A stretch of 64,000 nt of DNA from Petrotoga mobilis SJ95 (GCF_000018605.1 NC_010003.1:1960501-2024500); one strand, 5' to 3'; shown: positions 8,801 to 17,391, numbered from the stretch's first letter. Notes: generated by a model from the letters alone, not told the origin. Made by a program: numbers and translations.

Positions 8801-10401
8801 ACCACGATATCTACTCGATAGAAGATTTAGCAGAATTGATATACGACCTAAAAAACGCTAATAGAAACGCTCGAATAAACGTAAAATTAGTTTCAAAATC
8901 TGGTGTAGGTACTATAGCAGCGGGCGTAGCAAAAGCTGGAGCGGATGTTATATTGATAAGCGGTTTTGATGGAGGTACAGGTGCTTCACCACGTACTAGT
9001 ATAAGGCACGCTGGTTTGCCATGGGAGTTAGGATTGGCGGAAACTCATCAAACCTTGGTGATGAACAAGTTGAGAGATAGGGTCACTTTGGAAACGGATG
9101 GTAAGTTACTAACAGGAAAAGACATAGTGATTGCCGCACTTTTAGGTGCAGAAGAGTTTGGATTTGCCACAATTGTGTTAGTTGCCTTAGGGTGTGTCAT
9201 GATGAGAGTTTGCAATTTGGATACATGTCCTGTGGGAATTGCAACACAAAACCCTGTACTGAGAAAAAATTTCAAAGGCGATCCTCAATACGTTATCAAT
9301 CTCATGTACTTTCTCGCCTCTGAAGTAAGGGAATATATGGCCAAGTTAGGGTTCAGAACGGTTAGTGAAATGGTTGGGCGTGTGGATATATTAAGACAAA
9401 AAGAAATAAAAAATCATTGGAAAGCACATAGTATCGATCTTTCAAAATTATTATACAAACCAGAAATAACAAATTACTCATTCAGCCAATATCCTAAACC
9501 AATAAACAATGGTTTATCAGATACCTTGGACATAACTAAATTACTTCCCATTTGCAAGAATGCACTAGAATACGGAGAAAAAATTGAGGCCACTTTAGAT
9601 ATAAAAAATGTGAATAGAACCGTTGGAACAATTTTGGGAAATGAAATAATTAAAAGATATGGTGAGGAAGGACTGCCTGAAGATACAATAAAAATACATT
9701 TCAAAGGATCAGCTGGTCAAAGTTTTGGAGCCTTCATACCCAAGGGGGAAACGTTGATATTAGAAGGCGATTCAAACGATTACATAGCTAAAGGTTTATC
9801 GGGCGGAAAAATTATTGTATATCCACCCAAGGATTCTCAATTCTATGCAGAAGAAAATGTAATTGTTGGTAACGTTGCCTTGTATGGAGCAACGAGCGGT
9901 GAAATATACATCAGTGGTTTAGCGGGCGAACGTTTCGCGGTCAGAAACAGTGGGGCTACGGCTGTTGCCGAAGGTGTTGGTGAACATGGATGTGAATATA
10001 TGACAGGTGGGAAGGTTGTTATACTTGGTAAAACGGGTAGAAACTTTGCTGCAGGTATGTCAGGTGGAATAGCCTACGTATATGACAAAGACAATAGCTT
10101 TGAATCCAAATGTAACAAAGATACCGTTTTGTTGGAAAAAGTTGAAGAAGAGAACGAAGAGAACGAAATAAAAGAACTGATAAAAAAGCATTACGAATAC
10201 ACGAGTAGTAATGTGGCTAAAAACATTTTGAACAATTGGGGAAAAGCTAAAGAAAGATTCGTTAAGGTTATACCCAAAGATTACAAGAGAATGATGAAAG
10301 CTGTAAAAAGGATGCATATCGAAGGGATTACTGGTGAAGAAGCACTTATGAAGGCTTTTGAAGATAATTACAAGCAACAATCTTTGGTTGAAATGCATTG
10401 A
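5821..10401 (+). CDS. gltB: Glutamate synthase (NADPH-type), large subunit
   Basis: Full-length GltB, 1526 residues against 1517 in E. coli. C15, after a 14-residue propeptide, is the N-terminal nucleophile of the class II glutamine amidotransferase domain (about 15-430). The central and FMN-binding synthase domains follow, with GAMSFGSISQEAH and KPGEGGELPG. The [3Fe-4S] cluster cysteines are in CVMMRVCNLDTCPVG. The C-terminal beta-helix (about 1260-1480) carries repeated GxxxG motifs. Ammonia from glutamine is channelled to 2-oxoglutarate, giving two glutamates. GltD follows after 30 bases. ATG at 5821 has a strong GGAGGGAGG site. Confidence 0.96.
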   Translation: MNNGLYDPKFEHDACGVGLVASTKGIKSHEIVDKSLSVLKNMAHRGARGREENDGDGAGVLLQLPHDFLINVSKHLGFKLPNQNEYAVGMVFCPRDKTLTNIFKQQFEKIVTDQGQKVIGWRDVPINKAFVGPTALKSMPSFLQVFIAKNPSLKSEIEFERKLYLIRKKSEKEIKIPYTDENKTFYIASLSSKTIVYKGMLTAEQLKHFFPDLTDPLFKSAFSIVHSRFSTNTFPSWKRAHPYRYMVHNGEINTIIGNVNWMKARQSKVSTDIFGENIEDIFPIIDEDGSDSAMFDNNLEFLYLSGRSLPHSIMMMIPEPWENNQTMDVEKKAFYEFHSCLMEPWDGPAAIIFTDGTKVGATLDRNGLRPLRYYITDDELILASEAGVLEIPPQKISTKGRITPGNMLLLDIEKGRILNDEEIKRPIISEKPYFSWVKENIVNIEDLPEHPKKRNMEINDVSLTTKQKCFGYTFEDIEMIIEPMVMDASDPVGAMGDDTPLAVLSERPKLLYEYFKQLFAQVTNPPIDAIREKIVTSTHLYIGSEGNLIDPSSISCRQIKIENPILTNDEIEKIKNIDLEGFKTVILPILYKVKDGEEGLKKAIANLFQKADSAINDGANILILSDKGINQDYAPIPALLAVSGIHHHLVRRENRTEIGIILESAEPREVHHFCTLISYGASAINPYLTYESIESLVNKGYIKGLKYEEAVQRYKDAALKGIQKVLSKLGISTLQGYQGAQTFEIVGIKKSIVEQFFTGTTSQIEGIGLKEIAQEISKRHSNAFDQVNKGSVLDSEGLIKWRAKGEYHLYNPESIYYLQNAVKNNDYELFKKFSQSIVDEDAKLYSLRSLFEFNFDKTKAIPLDEVEPVESIVKRFKTGAMSFGSISQEAHEAIAIAMNRIGAKSNTGEGGEDSNRFAKEQNGDSKNSSIKQVASGRFGVTINYLNNAQEIQIKIAQGAKPGEGGELPGNKVYPWVAKVRNSIPGVTLISPPPHHDIYSIEDLAELIYDLKNANRNARINVKLVSKSGVGTIAAGVAKAGADVILISGFDGGTGASPRTSIRHAGLPWELGLAETHQTLVMNKLRDRVTLETDGKLLTGKDIVIAALLGAEEFGFATIVLVALGCVMMRVCNLDTCPVGIATQNPVLRKNFKGDPQYVINLMYFLASEVREYMAKLGFRTVSEMVGRVDILRQKEIKNHWKAHSIDLSKLLYKPEITNYSFSQYPKPINNGLSDTLDITKLLPICKNALEYGEKIEATLDIKNVNRTVGTILGNEIIKRYGEEGLPEDTIKIHFKGSAGQSFGAFIPKGETLILEGDSNDYIAKGLSGGKIIVYPPKDSQFYAEENVIVGNVALYGATSGEIYISGLAGERFAVRNSGATAVAEGVGEHGCEYMTGGKVVILGKTGRNFAAGMSGGIAYVYDKDNSFESKCNKDTVLLEKVEEENEENEIKELIKKHYEYTSSNVAKNILNNWGKAKERFVKVIPKDYKRMMKAVKRMHIEGITGEEALMKAFEDNYKQQSLVEMH

Positions 10402-10431
10402 ACATTCGCAATTTGTAAAGGAGGTCACTAT

Positions 10432-11952
10432 ATGGGCGATCCCCAAGGATTTCTAAAGTATGAAAGAAAAACCCCTGAAGAAAGACCCTCAAAAATAAGA
10501 ATAAATGATTGGGAAGAATTATATATAGAAATGGAAAAAGATGAACTTCGAATGCAAGCAGCAAGATGCATGAACTGCGGCACACCGTTTTGTCATTCTG
10601 GCATATTGATAAATAATATGGTCTCGGGGTGCCCTTTGAATAATTTGATTCCAGAATGGAACGATTTAGTATATAGAAACCTTTGGAAAGAAGCTTACGA
10701 AAGGTTGATCGAAACAAACAGTTTCCCAGAATTCACGGGAAGGGTTTGTCCTGCTCCATGCGAAAAAGCTTGTGTAAACAATTTGGTAAAGGATCCGGTT
10801 TCCATTAAAAGTATTGAATATTATATTATAGAAGAAGCATTCAAAAATGGTTGGGTAGAAGAGGATAAGCCATCTTACTCCACTGGTAAAAAGGTGGCTG
10901 TTGTAGGTTCTGGACCGGCAGGGTTATCATGTGCTTGGGAGTTAAAAAGATATGGTCATGAAGTTACAGTTTTTGAAAAGTATGAATATCCGGGGGGCTT
11001 ATTGACTTACGGTATACCAAATATGAAATTGGACAAAAAGATTGTAAAAAGACGTATAGAATTGATGAAAAAATCTGGCATACAATTCAAAACTAATATA
11101 GACGTTGGTAAAGATTATCCTGCTCAAAAGCTAAAAGAAGAGTTTGATAGCGTTGTATTATGTGGAGGAACCGCTAAAGCGAGAGATTTAAACGTAGAGG
11201 GAAGAAACCTAAAAGGGATATACTTTGCCACAGAATTTTTGAAGAGTGCAAACGAGAGAATACTGTCTCAATTTATAAAAAGTGAAAAAGATATTGAGGA
11301 GATCTCTGCTAAGGGTAAGAACGTTATCGTAATCGGTGGAGGAGATACGGGAACGGATTGTGTGGGAGTTAGTTTAAGACAGGGTTGTAAAAGTGTTGTA
11401 CAGTTTGAAATTATGGACAAACCTCCACTTTTAAGGAGACAAAACAATCCTTGGCCAGAATGGCCCAAAGTTTTAACTGTTGATTATGCTCAGGAAGAAT
11501 ATGCAGAACTATTCGGTAAAGATCCGAGATTGTACAACATTTCAACTAAAAGATTTGTTGGAGATGCAAAAGGTAACGTTAAAGAGGTCCATACCGTTGA
11601 AGTAGAATGGAAACAGGATAAAACAGGAAAATTGTTTCCAAAAGAAATCGATGGAACAGAAAAGGTATGGAAAGCAGATTTAGTTCTGTTAGCCTTGGGA
11701 TTCTTAGGCCCCGAAAAGTATTTAATTGAGCAGTTAAATGTAGAAACAGATAAAAGATCAAACGTTAAAACGGAAGAAGGAAAATACTCGACAAATGTGG
11801 AAGGGATTTTTTCAGCTGGAGATATGAGAAGGGGACAAAGTTTGGTAGTATGGGCAATAAATGAAGGGAAACAAGCAGCAAAAGAATGTAATGAATACTT
11901 AATTTCTTCCAATAATAACAATAATAAACAGCGTCGGCTCAAAACGCTGTAG
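10432..11952 (+). CDS. gltD: Glutamate synthase small subunit (beta)
   Basis: FAD- and NAD(P)H-binding electron-input subunit that passes electrons to GltB. N-terminal [4Fe-4S] cysteine clusters are CMNCGTPFCHSG, a later CPLNN, and CPAPCEKACVNN. Two Rossmann motifs follow, VVGSGPAGLS for FAD and VIGGGDTGTDCVG for NAD(P)H. The 506-residue length is slightly above the usual 470-490. The extra tail, rich in Asn then ending KQRRLKTL, is encoded by the left half of the RNA hairpin system that follows, so the C-terminus seems shaped by the RNA structure. Start ATG at 10432 after AAAGGAGG. Confidence 0.95.
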   Translation: MGDPQGFLKYERKTPEERPSKIRINDWEELYIEMEKDELRMQAARCMNCGTPFCHSGILINNMVSGCPLNNLIPEWNDLVYRNLWKEAYERLIETNSFPEFTGRVCPAPCEKACVNNLVKDPVSIKSIEYYIIEEAFKNGWVEEDKPSYSTGKKVAVVGSGPAGLSCAWELKRYGHEVTVFEKYEYPGGLLTYGIPNMKLDKKIVKRRIELMKKSGIQFKTNIDVGKDYPAQKLKEEFDSVVLCGGTAKARDLNVEGRNLKGIYFATEFLKSANERILSQFIKSEKDIEEISAKGKNVIVIGGGDTGTDCVGVSLRQGCKSVVQFEIMDKPPLLRRQNNPWPEWPKVLTVDYAQEEYAELFGKDPRLYNISTKRFVGDAKGNVKEVHTVEVEWKQDKTGKLFPKEIDGTEKVWKADLVLLALGFLGPEKYLIEQLNVETDKRSNVKTEEGKYSTNVEGIFSAGDMRRGQSLVVWAINEGKQAAKECNEYLISSNNNNNKQRRLKTL

Positions 11953-12002
11953 TATTGTTGTTATAAAGCCGACGCAGAAAAATTAATGCGTCGGTTTTTT
12001 AT
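11917..12002 (+). terminator. Three-way hairpin with terminator between gltD and amt (attenuator-like)
   Basis: GCGTCGGC (11931-11938) can pair with GCCGACGC (11968-11975). Alternatively CCGACGC (11969-11975) pairs with GCGTCGG (11988-11994) and runs into six T residues, a classic terminator. A competing upstream hairpin, ACAGCGT (11928-11934) with ACGCTGT (11944-11950), extended by AACAAT/ATTGTT arms, would free the middle segment to form the terminator. The first arm overlaps the last codons and stop of gltD. Pairings are read directly; regulation of amt-glnK read-through is inference. Confidence 0.7.
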
Positions 12003-12086
12003 TTTGTAATGGGAGGTGAAAAAAGTCTACGTTAAGTACCATATTCTGGGGTTTGGAAAAAACAAAAAAAGGAGTGTGAGGGTATT

Positions 12087-13412
12087 ATGAAGAGAGTTTG
12101 GAAGAGTTTGTTGATGATGTCTGTTGCCTTTATTGTTCCAACCGTTTTACTCGCAGATAGTATTACTATGGAGGACGTGGTAAGCTCCATCGATACTATG
12201 TGGACTTTACTCGCAGCGTTTTTAGTGTTTTTTATGCAAGCTGGATTTGCGCTCGTGGAAGCAGGGTTTACAAGATCAAAGAACACGGTAAACATCATCA
12301 TGAAAAACTTTACGGATTTTTTAGTTGGCTCAATACTTTACTGGCTAGTTGGGTTTACTATTATGTTTGGTGTTGGGAATGGTTTCATAGGTTGGCAAGG
12401 AAGTTTTGAATATCTGGGATTAAACATTCCGCTTAACGCTTTTTTAATATTCCAGACGGTATTTGCTGCAACCGCTGCAACTATAGTATCTGGAGCAATG
12501 GCGGAAAGAACTAAATTCACAGGTTATCTGATCTACAGTGTTTTCATCAGTGCATTTATATATCCCATAGTTGGTCATTGGATATGGGGTGGAGGTTGGT
12601 TATCAGATATGGTTGATTTTGCAGGTTCCACAGTAGTTCATTCCGTAGGCGGATGGGCTGCACTGATGGGAACAATGGTTTTAGGGCCAAGAACCGGTAA
12701 ATACAGATCAGATGGAACACCGAATAAGATTCCAGGACATAGCTTAGTTTTAGCTGCTTTAGGGGTTTTCATCCTATGGTTTGGATGGTTTGGTTTTAAC
12801 CCTGGAAGTACCATTTCAGGTTTAAATCTCAAAATCGCTGATATAGCGATGACTACAAATTTAGCTGCCGCATCAGGAGGGTTGGGGGCGTTGACGATAG
12901 GTTGGTTTATTTACAAAAAACCGGACGTCAACTCTACCCTAAATGGTGTTTTAGCTGGATTGGTGGGAATCACTGCTGGCACAGCAAGTGTTACTAATGT
13001 TGGCGCTGCCATAATAGGAGCTTTATCCGGTGGTTTAGTTGTTCTAGCTATAGATTTTTTCGACAAAATACATATCGATGATCCTGTTGGAGCAATCTCT
13101 GTGCATGGAGTTGGTGGAGCGTTCGGTACATTAATGGTTGGAATATTTGCTGTGGATGGTGGATTACTCTACGGAGGAGGATTAAATCTGTTTTTGACTC
13201 AGCTAAAAGGGGTGCTAGCTGTTGCAGGTTGGACCGTTGTAACTACCTACATCCTTTTTAAAAGTATCGATTTAACAATAGGTTTAAGGATTGATTCTAC
13301 TAGTGAAATAGAGGGCTTAGATTTTGCAGAGCATGGATCTGTTAGTTATCCTGATTTAACTCCGCTTAAAGGGCGAAGCGTGAGAGTAAAAATTGATGAG
13401 GAAGGTGAATAA
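12087..13412 (+). CDS. amt: Ammonium transporter, Amt/Rh family
   Basis: Inner-membrane ammonium channel, 441 residues with about 11 transmembrane helices and a cleavable-looking N-terminal signal (hydrophobic stretch about 6-22 ending at LLAD). Family motifs are AGFALVEAGFTRSKN and the two histidine helices, VVHSVGGWAALMG and SVHGVGGAFGTLM, carrying the pore twin histidines. The cytosolic tail (LRIDSTSEIEGLDFAEH) is the usual GlnK contact. ATG at 12087 follows AAAGGAGTG. The PII gene follows immediately, the standard amtB-glnK arrangement in which GlnK plugs the channel at high nitrogen. Confidence 0.96.
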   Translation: MKRVWKSLLMMSVAFIVPTVLLADSITMEDVVSSIDTMWTLLAAFLVFFMQAGFALVEAGFTRSKNTVNIIMKNFTDFLVGSILYWLVGFTIMFGVGNGFIGWQGSFEYLGLNIPLNAFLIFQTVFAATAATIVSGAMAERTKFTGYLIYSVFISAFIYPIVGHWIWGGGWLSDMVDFAGSTVVHSVGGWAALMGTMVLGPRTGKYRSDGTPNKIPGHSLVLAALGVFILWFGWFGFNPGSTISGLNLKIADIAMTTNLAAASGGLGALTIGWFIYKKPDVNSTLNGVLAGLVGITAGTASVTNVGAAIIGALSGGLVVLAIDFFDKIHIDDPVGAISVHGVGGAFGTLMVGIFAVDGGLLYGGGLNLFLTQLKGVLAVAGWTVVTTYILFKSIDLTIGLRIDSTSEIEGLDFAEHGSVSYPDLTPLKGRSVRVKIDEEGE

Positions 13413-13413
13413 T

Positions 13414-13749
13414 ATGGGATACAAGAAAATTGAATGTTTTATCAGGCCAGAAAAATTTGAGGAAGTCATCGTAGGATTAGAAAAAGTTGGTATCGATGGC
13501 ATTAACATTGATAAGATCTATGGATATGGTAGTCAAAAAGGGGAAGAAAAAGAGGTGGAAGATTACAAACAGAAAAAAGAATATGAAGTAAAATTCAAGG
13601 AAAAGATCAAATTAGAAATAGTAACTGACGAAAACAAAGTTGAAAAAATTATAGAAACTATAAAAGCACACGCGCAAACAGGTAAGGTAGGTGATGGAAA
13701 GATTTATATTACACCGGTAGAAGAAAGTATAAAAATACGAACCACTTAA
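13414..13749 (+). CDS. glnK: Nitrogen regulatory protein PII (GlnK)
   Basis: Trimeric PII signal protein of 112 residues that senses ATP/ADP and 2-oxoglutarate and blocks Amt. The start is ATG at 13414, not upstream TTG or ATG codons inside the amt 3' end; GAGGAAGG precedes it. The B-loop is TGKVGDGKIYI. The T-loop (about 37-60) is YGYGSQKG followed by a charged, lysine- and glutamate-rich stretch about four residues longer than in E. coli GlnB and without its ELYRGAEY motif, so uridylylation at Tyr51 is not supported. Confidence 0.93.
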   Translation: MGYKKIECFIRPEKFEEVIVGLEKVGIDGINIDKIYGYGSQKGEEKEVEDYKQKKEYEVKFKEKIKLEIVTDENKVEKIIETIKAHAQTGKVGDGKIYITPVEESIKIRTT

Positions 13750-13753
13750 ATAA

Positions 13754-13780
13754 AAATGCGCCCTGTGGGCGCATTTGTTT
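13754..13780 (+). terminator. Rho-independent terminator after glnK
   Basis: AAATGCGCCC (13754-13763), loop TGT, GGGCGCATTT (13767-13776), then TGTTT. It closes the amt-glnK transcript and faces the convergent phosphatase gene. Confidence 0.85.
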
Positions 13781-13811
13781 CGTTGGACCAATAAATACGA
13801 ATTATTATCCA

Positions 13812-14588
13812 TCATTGAAATTTTTGAATATTTTTTACATTATTTATCAGATCTTGAATAATATTAGGATTGCAGTAAAGGGCGTCAGGCTGGAAAATAT
13901 TTACATTTTTTCCATCGAGATCTACAATTTCCCCGCCCGCTTCTTTTAATATTAGATGTCCTGCTGCTACATCCCATGGATGAGATCTTATAGATATAAA
14001 GGCATCCAAAAAACCCGATGCCACATAAGCGATCTGCAAGGCGGCAGTACCAAACAATCTAATCCTCATAACTTTCTCTTCCAAGGCTTTAAAATATTTG
14101 TATGTTTTCCCTCGTTCATTTCCAAGGGAAATCATGGAATCTTCAAAATTTTTAGCCCAGTGCGGTATCAATCTTTTATCGTTTAAATAAGCGCCATTGT
14201 TTTTTGTGGCTGAGTAAAAAAGGTTCATAAAAGGCGAATAGATAATACCTATTGTTGGTTCTTTATTTTCAACATAGGCTACCGAGATACAATGTTCTGG
14301 CAATCCCCTTGAAAAATTAACCGTACCGTCTATAGGGTCTATAACCCAATATTCATTTTTCTCAGGAGTTTTGGTTAGCCCTGATTCTTCTGCTAAAAAT
14401 AATGAATTTGGGAAACTTTTATTTATCTCTTCTATCAGGTATTCCTGTATTTGATAATCCACATCGGTTACAAGATCGGTTCGAGATTTTTTTGAATTAA
14501 CATGGAAATTCTCGGTGCTCCACATTTTTAATTTTTCACCGGCATTAGAGACTATTCTTTTTATTTCAATGAAATCATTTTTTGTCAA
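13812..14588 (-). CDS. Inositol monophosphatase family protein
   Basis: Mg2+-dependent phosphatase of the IMPase/FBPase-IV family, 258 residues. The signature motifs are LVTDVDYQIQEYL, FLAEESG, the metal-binding WVIDPIDGTVNFSRG, and WDVAAGHLILKEAGG. Substrates could be inositol phosphate or fructose 1,6-bisphosphate; thermophile members often accept both. TTG at 14588 is the start because AGGAGG (14597-14602 on the opposite strand) sits 8 bases upstream. It is last in the minus-strand sugar cluster and has its own repeat-type leader. Confidence 0.9.
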   Translation of the reverse strand: MTKNDFIEIKRIVSNAGEKLKMWSTENFHVNSKKSRTDLVTDVDYQIQEYLIEEINKSFPNSLFLAEESGLTKTPEKNEYWVIDPIDGTVNFSRGLPEHCISVAYVENKEPTIGIIYSPFMNLFYSATKNNGAYLNDKRLIPHWAKNFEDSMISLGNERGKTYKYFKALEEKVMRIRLFGTAALQIAYVASGFLDAFISIRSHPWDVAAGHLILKEAGGEIVDLDGKNVNIFQPDALYCNPNIIQDLINNVKNIQKFQ

Positions 14589-14658
14589 TTAATTTTCCTC
14601 CTAAAAGAGTTTTGAGTATCTTTAGAAACTTTGTATATAGCGCCCCTTCGGGGCGCTT
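14589..14658 (-). repeat. Repeat-type leader and GC hairpin between treS-like gene and phosphatase
   Basis: On the minus strand GCGCCCCGAAGGGGCGCTA (perfect hairpin 14639-14657) is followed by GTTTCTAAAGA, a TCAAAAC stretch and AGGAGG. The same order of elements stands before the gene at 28277. It is the end of one repeat unit whose GGGGC arm now forms a clean hairpin. It may also terminate transcripts, but the T-run is weak on both strands. Confidence 0.65.
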
Positions 14659-16269
14659 TTAACTTATTTTCCACACATATTCATAAGGTTGCAAAGTGAT
14701 ACTATCTAATGATTTGCTTTCAGCGGTTAAGTTGTTATAAATAATAATCTGCCTATTTTGATTACTCCTTGTAACTTTAAATACACCATCGATATTTTCA
14801 TAGATTGGTTTTTCTGAAAACAGACCTTGGTTTTCCTTTTTTAAATCAAGCATCTTTTTTATTCCATGAAAAATCTTATAACTATCGCTGTTAGAGTTGT
14901 TCAGAGCTTCTTTTCTTTTCTCTTCATCGAAAGGTCCTCTGTTGAAAAATCTTGAATCTTTATGGCTTATCTTTTCAGTCATTTTCCTATAGAATTCTTC
15001 ATTGTTCTCCATTCCTATTTCATCACCGTAATAATTTATTGGTGTTCCATCCAAAGAAAACAAAATTGAATAAGCTAAAAGCACTTTTTTGTAATCCTTA
15101 CCCATTTGGTTGTACAATCTTCCTGCGATCCCTTCTCCTTCTCTGAAATTCCATCTTTCATCGAGCAAGTAGTATTTCAACATCTTCGCCCTTTCTTCTG
15201 GGTCGACGAATTCTAAGGTTAATTCATCGTGGCACCTTAGAAAAACGAACCATTGACAATTTTCTGGAATAGGCGGGGTGATTCTTTCAGAAAGAGTATC
15301 TATTATATAATTGGGGTTACCTTCAGCTATAGACAAAAAAATTTTTGGCATAACGGGAAAATGGTATGCAACCTGGCATTCATCAGAATTACCAAAATAA
15401 GCAACAACGTCTTTAGGAGGCTGATTGGCTTCTGCTATCAATGCTGTTCCTTCTTTTAGGTAATCTAAAGCTGCTCTGAATATTTTTAAAATCCAGTGAG
15501 TTTGAATTAAATTTTCACAGTTAGTACCTTCTTCTTTCCATAAAAACGGTGCTGCATCCATTCTAAAACCATCGACACCGTGTTCTTTCCAGAAGGTAAA
15601 AACTTTTATCATCTCTATCAGCACATCAGGATTTTTGTAATTTAAGTCCGGTTGTATTTCGTAAAATCTATGAAAGTAATAGTCATTCGTTTCAGGGTTG
15701 TAGGTCCAGTTGCTGTTTACCATACCTTTAAAAAGCAGTCGGGCTTGGGAGTATTTTTTATCTGTGTCACTCCATATGTAATAATCCCTATACTTAGAAT
15801 CTTTTGATTTTTTTGCCTCTTGAAACCATGGATGTTCATCAGAAGTATGATTTATTGCGACATCAAAAAGAATTTTTATACCTTTTTCGTGCGCAAGATC
15901 GATGAATTCGAAAAAACTTTCATTGCCACCTAATTCATCTCGAACTTTGTAAAAATCAGAAATATCGAATCCTTGGTCCTTCATTGGAGATTGTAAAATA
16001 GGAAGAAGCCATAATATAGTTACACCTAAATCACTCAAATAATCTAATTTTTCTTTCATTTTGTCAAAATCACCAGCGAATAGGTCAACATAAGTAGAAT
16101 AGACCAAACCTTTCTTATACCAAAATTTATCGTTTGGTGCGTATGTGAAAGAATCTTTTTTTGACTTTAAAAAGTCTAAGAGAATTTCCAATTTATGGTT
16201 ATCAGAATACAGTTTGTTCCAAAGTTCAGTTATTATCTCTATTTTATCGTCTATTATTTTCACCCCCAA
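14659..16269 (-). CDS. GH13 glycosidase, trehalose-synthase (TreS)-like
   Basis: TIM-barrel GH13 enzyme of 536 residues. Catalytic residues: nucleophile D238 in GFRMDAAPFL, acid/base E280 in LIAEANQPP, and D348 in LRCHDELTLE. The VYSTYVDLFAGD start, DVAINHTSDEHPWFQ, HRFYEIQPDLNY and LLAYSILFSLDGTPINYYGDE are characteristic of TreS, which interconverts maltose and trehalose. EGTNCENL is also shared with TreS. The first 40 residues are not typical of the family. The start is unsure: TTG at 16269 lacks a good site and GGGGGTG overlaps a GTG at 16263. It lies 12 bases after rmlA, in one operon. Confidence 0.8.
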   Translation of the reverse strand: MGVKIIDDKIEIITELWNKLYSDNHKLEILLDFLKSKKDSFTYAPNDKFWYKKGLVYSTYVDLFAGDFDKMKEKLDYLSDLGVTILWLLPILQSPMKDQGFDISDFYKVRDELGGNESFFEFIDLAHEKGIKILFDVAINHTSDEHPWFQEAKKSKDSKYRDYYIWSDTDKKYSQARLLFKGMVNSNWTYNPETNDYYFHRFYEIQPDLNYKNPDVLIEMIKVFTFWKEHGVDGFRMDAAPFLWKEEGTNCENLIQTHWILKIFRAALDYLKEGTALIAEANQPPKDVVAYFGNSDECQVAYHFPVMPKIFLSIAEGNPNYIIDTLSERITPPIPENCQWFVFLRCHDELTLEFVDPEERAKMLKYYLLDERWNFREGEGIAGRLYNQMGKDYKKVLLAYSILFSLDGTPINYYGDEIGMENNEEFYRKMTEKISHKDSRFFNRGPFDEEKRKEALNNSNSDSYKIFHGIKKMLDLKKENQGLFSEKPIYENIDGVFKVTRSNQNRQIIIYNNLTAESKSLDSITLQPYEYVWKIS

Positions 16270-16281
16270 GTTAACTATCTA

Positions 16282-17355
16282 TTATTTTGGTATTTGTATG
16301 TTGCTATAATCGCCTATTATCAATTTTAGAGAATATGGTTTTCGTTCTGCTGAATAAATCTTTGAATTTTCTCCTATAATAGATGATTCTATCCTTATAT
16401 ACACATTTGAAATATTTGCATAACTTAAGATTATACTGTTCTCAATCTCTGAAGAGTTTATATAGGCACTGTCACCGATACTTGTATATGGCCCTATGTA
16501 CGCATTGCTTATTGTAACGTTTTCTCCAATTATTACAGGTCCTCTGACGATAGAGTTCATTATCTTCGTATTTTTCCCTATGTGGACCATTCCTTGGACC
16601 GAAGAATCTGATCTTATTTCTCCTTCTATTTTTTGCTCTTTTAAATTACTGAGAATCGTTCTATTTGCCTCGATTAAATCTTCAGGTTTTCCAGTATCTT
16701 TCCACCAACCCTCAACAATGTGAGCTCCAACGTTTTTTGAATTATCTATTAACCATTGAATGGCATCGGTGATTTCAAGTTCCCCTCTCCACGAAGGTTG
16801 AATATTTTGAATTGCCTCAAAAACCTTCGGAGTGAATATGTAAACCCCAATTATTGCGAGATTCGATGGCGCATCTTTTGGTTTTTCGACAACCTTTGTT
16901 ACTTTAGAATCTTCCATCACCGCTATTCCAAATTGTGAAGGGTTATCAACGGAAGTCAAAAGTATAAAAGATTCATAATTTCCTTGTTTAAACTGGTCTA
17001 TAAAATTTTTAAGATCAAAATTTACCAAGTTATCCCCCAGATACATTATAAAGTCATCATTATCAAGGAAGTCTTTTGAAACCTTTACAGCATGCGCCAA
17101 ACCTTTTGGATGATCTTGTATAATATACGATAATTTTATACCTAATTGACTACCGTCACCTAAGACTTTTTTAAAGTCTTCTATATTTTCTGAATTTACT
17201 ACCAAACCGATCTCTGTAACCCCAGCGTCCCTTATTTTTTCTAAGCTATACATAATGGTTGGTTTGTTAGCTATCGGTATCAATGGTTTAGCGTTTGTGA
17301 AGGTTAGTGGTCGAAGTCTTGTTCCTTTCCCCGCACAGAGTATTAATGCTTTCAT
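16282..17355 (-). CDS. rmlA: Glucose-1-phosphate thymidylyltransferase, long form
   Basis: Makes dTDP-glucose (or another NDP-glucose) from glucose-1-phosphate. The nucleotidyltransferase motif is LCAGKGTRLRPLT, with the GDNLV metal site near residue 106 and VVEKPKD. The C-terminal third is a left-handed beta-helix built of hexapeptide repeats (IGENVTISNAYIGPYTSIGD), which defines the long form (357 residues). ATG at 17355 follows AAGGAGG. A repeat unit separates it from the CapD-like gene. Together with the DegT aminotransferase this suggests a deoxyamino-sugar for envelope glycans. Confidence 0.88.
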   Translation of the reverse strand: MKALILCAGKGTRLRPLTFTNAKPLIPIANKPTIMYSLEKIRDAGVTEIGLVVNSENIEDFKKVLGDGSQLGIKLSYIIQDHPKGLAHAVKVSKDFLDNDDFIMYLGDNLVNFDLKNFIDQFKQGNYESFILLTSVDNPSQFGIAVMEDSKVTKVVEKPKDAPSNLAIIGVYIFTPKVFEAIQNIQPSWRGELEITDAIQWLIDNSKNVGAHIVEGWWKDTGKPEDLIEANRTILSNLKEQKIEGEIRSDSSVQGMVHIGKNTKIMNSIVRGPVIIGENVTISNAYIGPYTSIGDSAYINSSEIENSIILSYANISNVYIRIESSIIGENSKIYSAERKPYSLKLIIGDYSNIQIPK

Positions 17356-17391
17356 AGCTTTTTGCCTCCTTGTTTGATTGTTGTAGTTGTT

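Noticed and set aside
14639-14657. Strong intrinsic terminator between the GH13 and phosphatase genes
   Set aside because: The stem is excellent but T-runs are short on both strands, and the sequence matches the end of a repeat leader, so it is listed as repeat.
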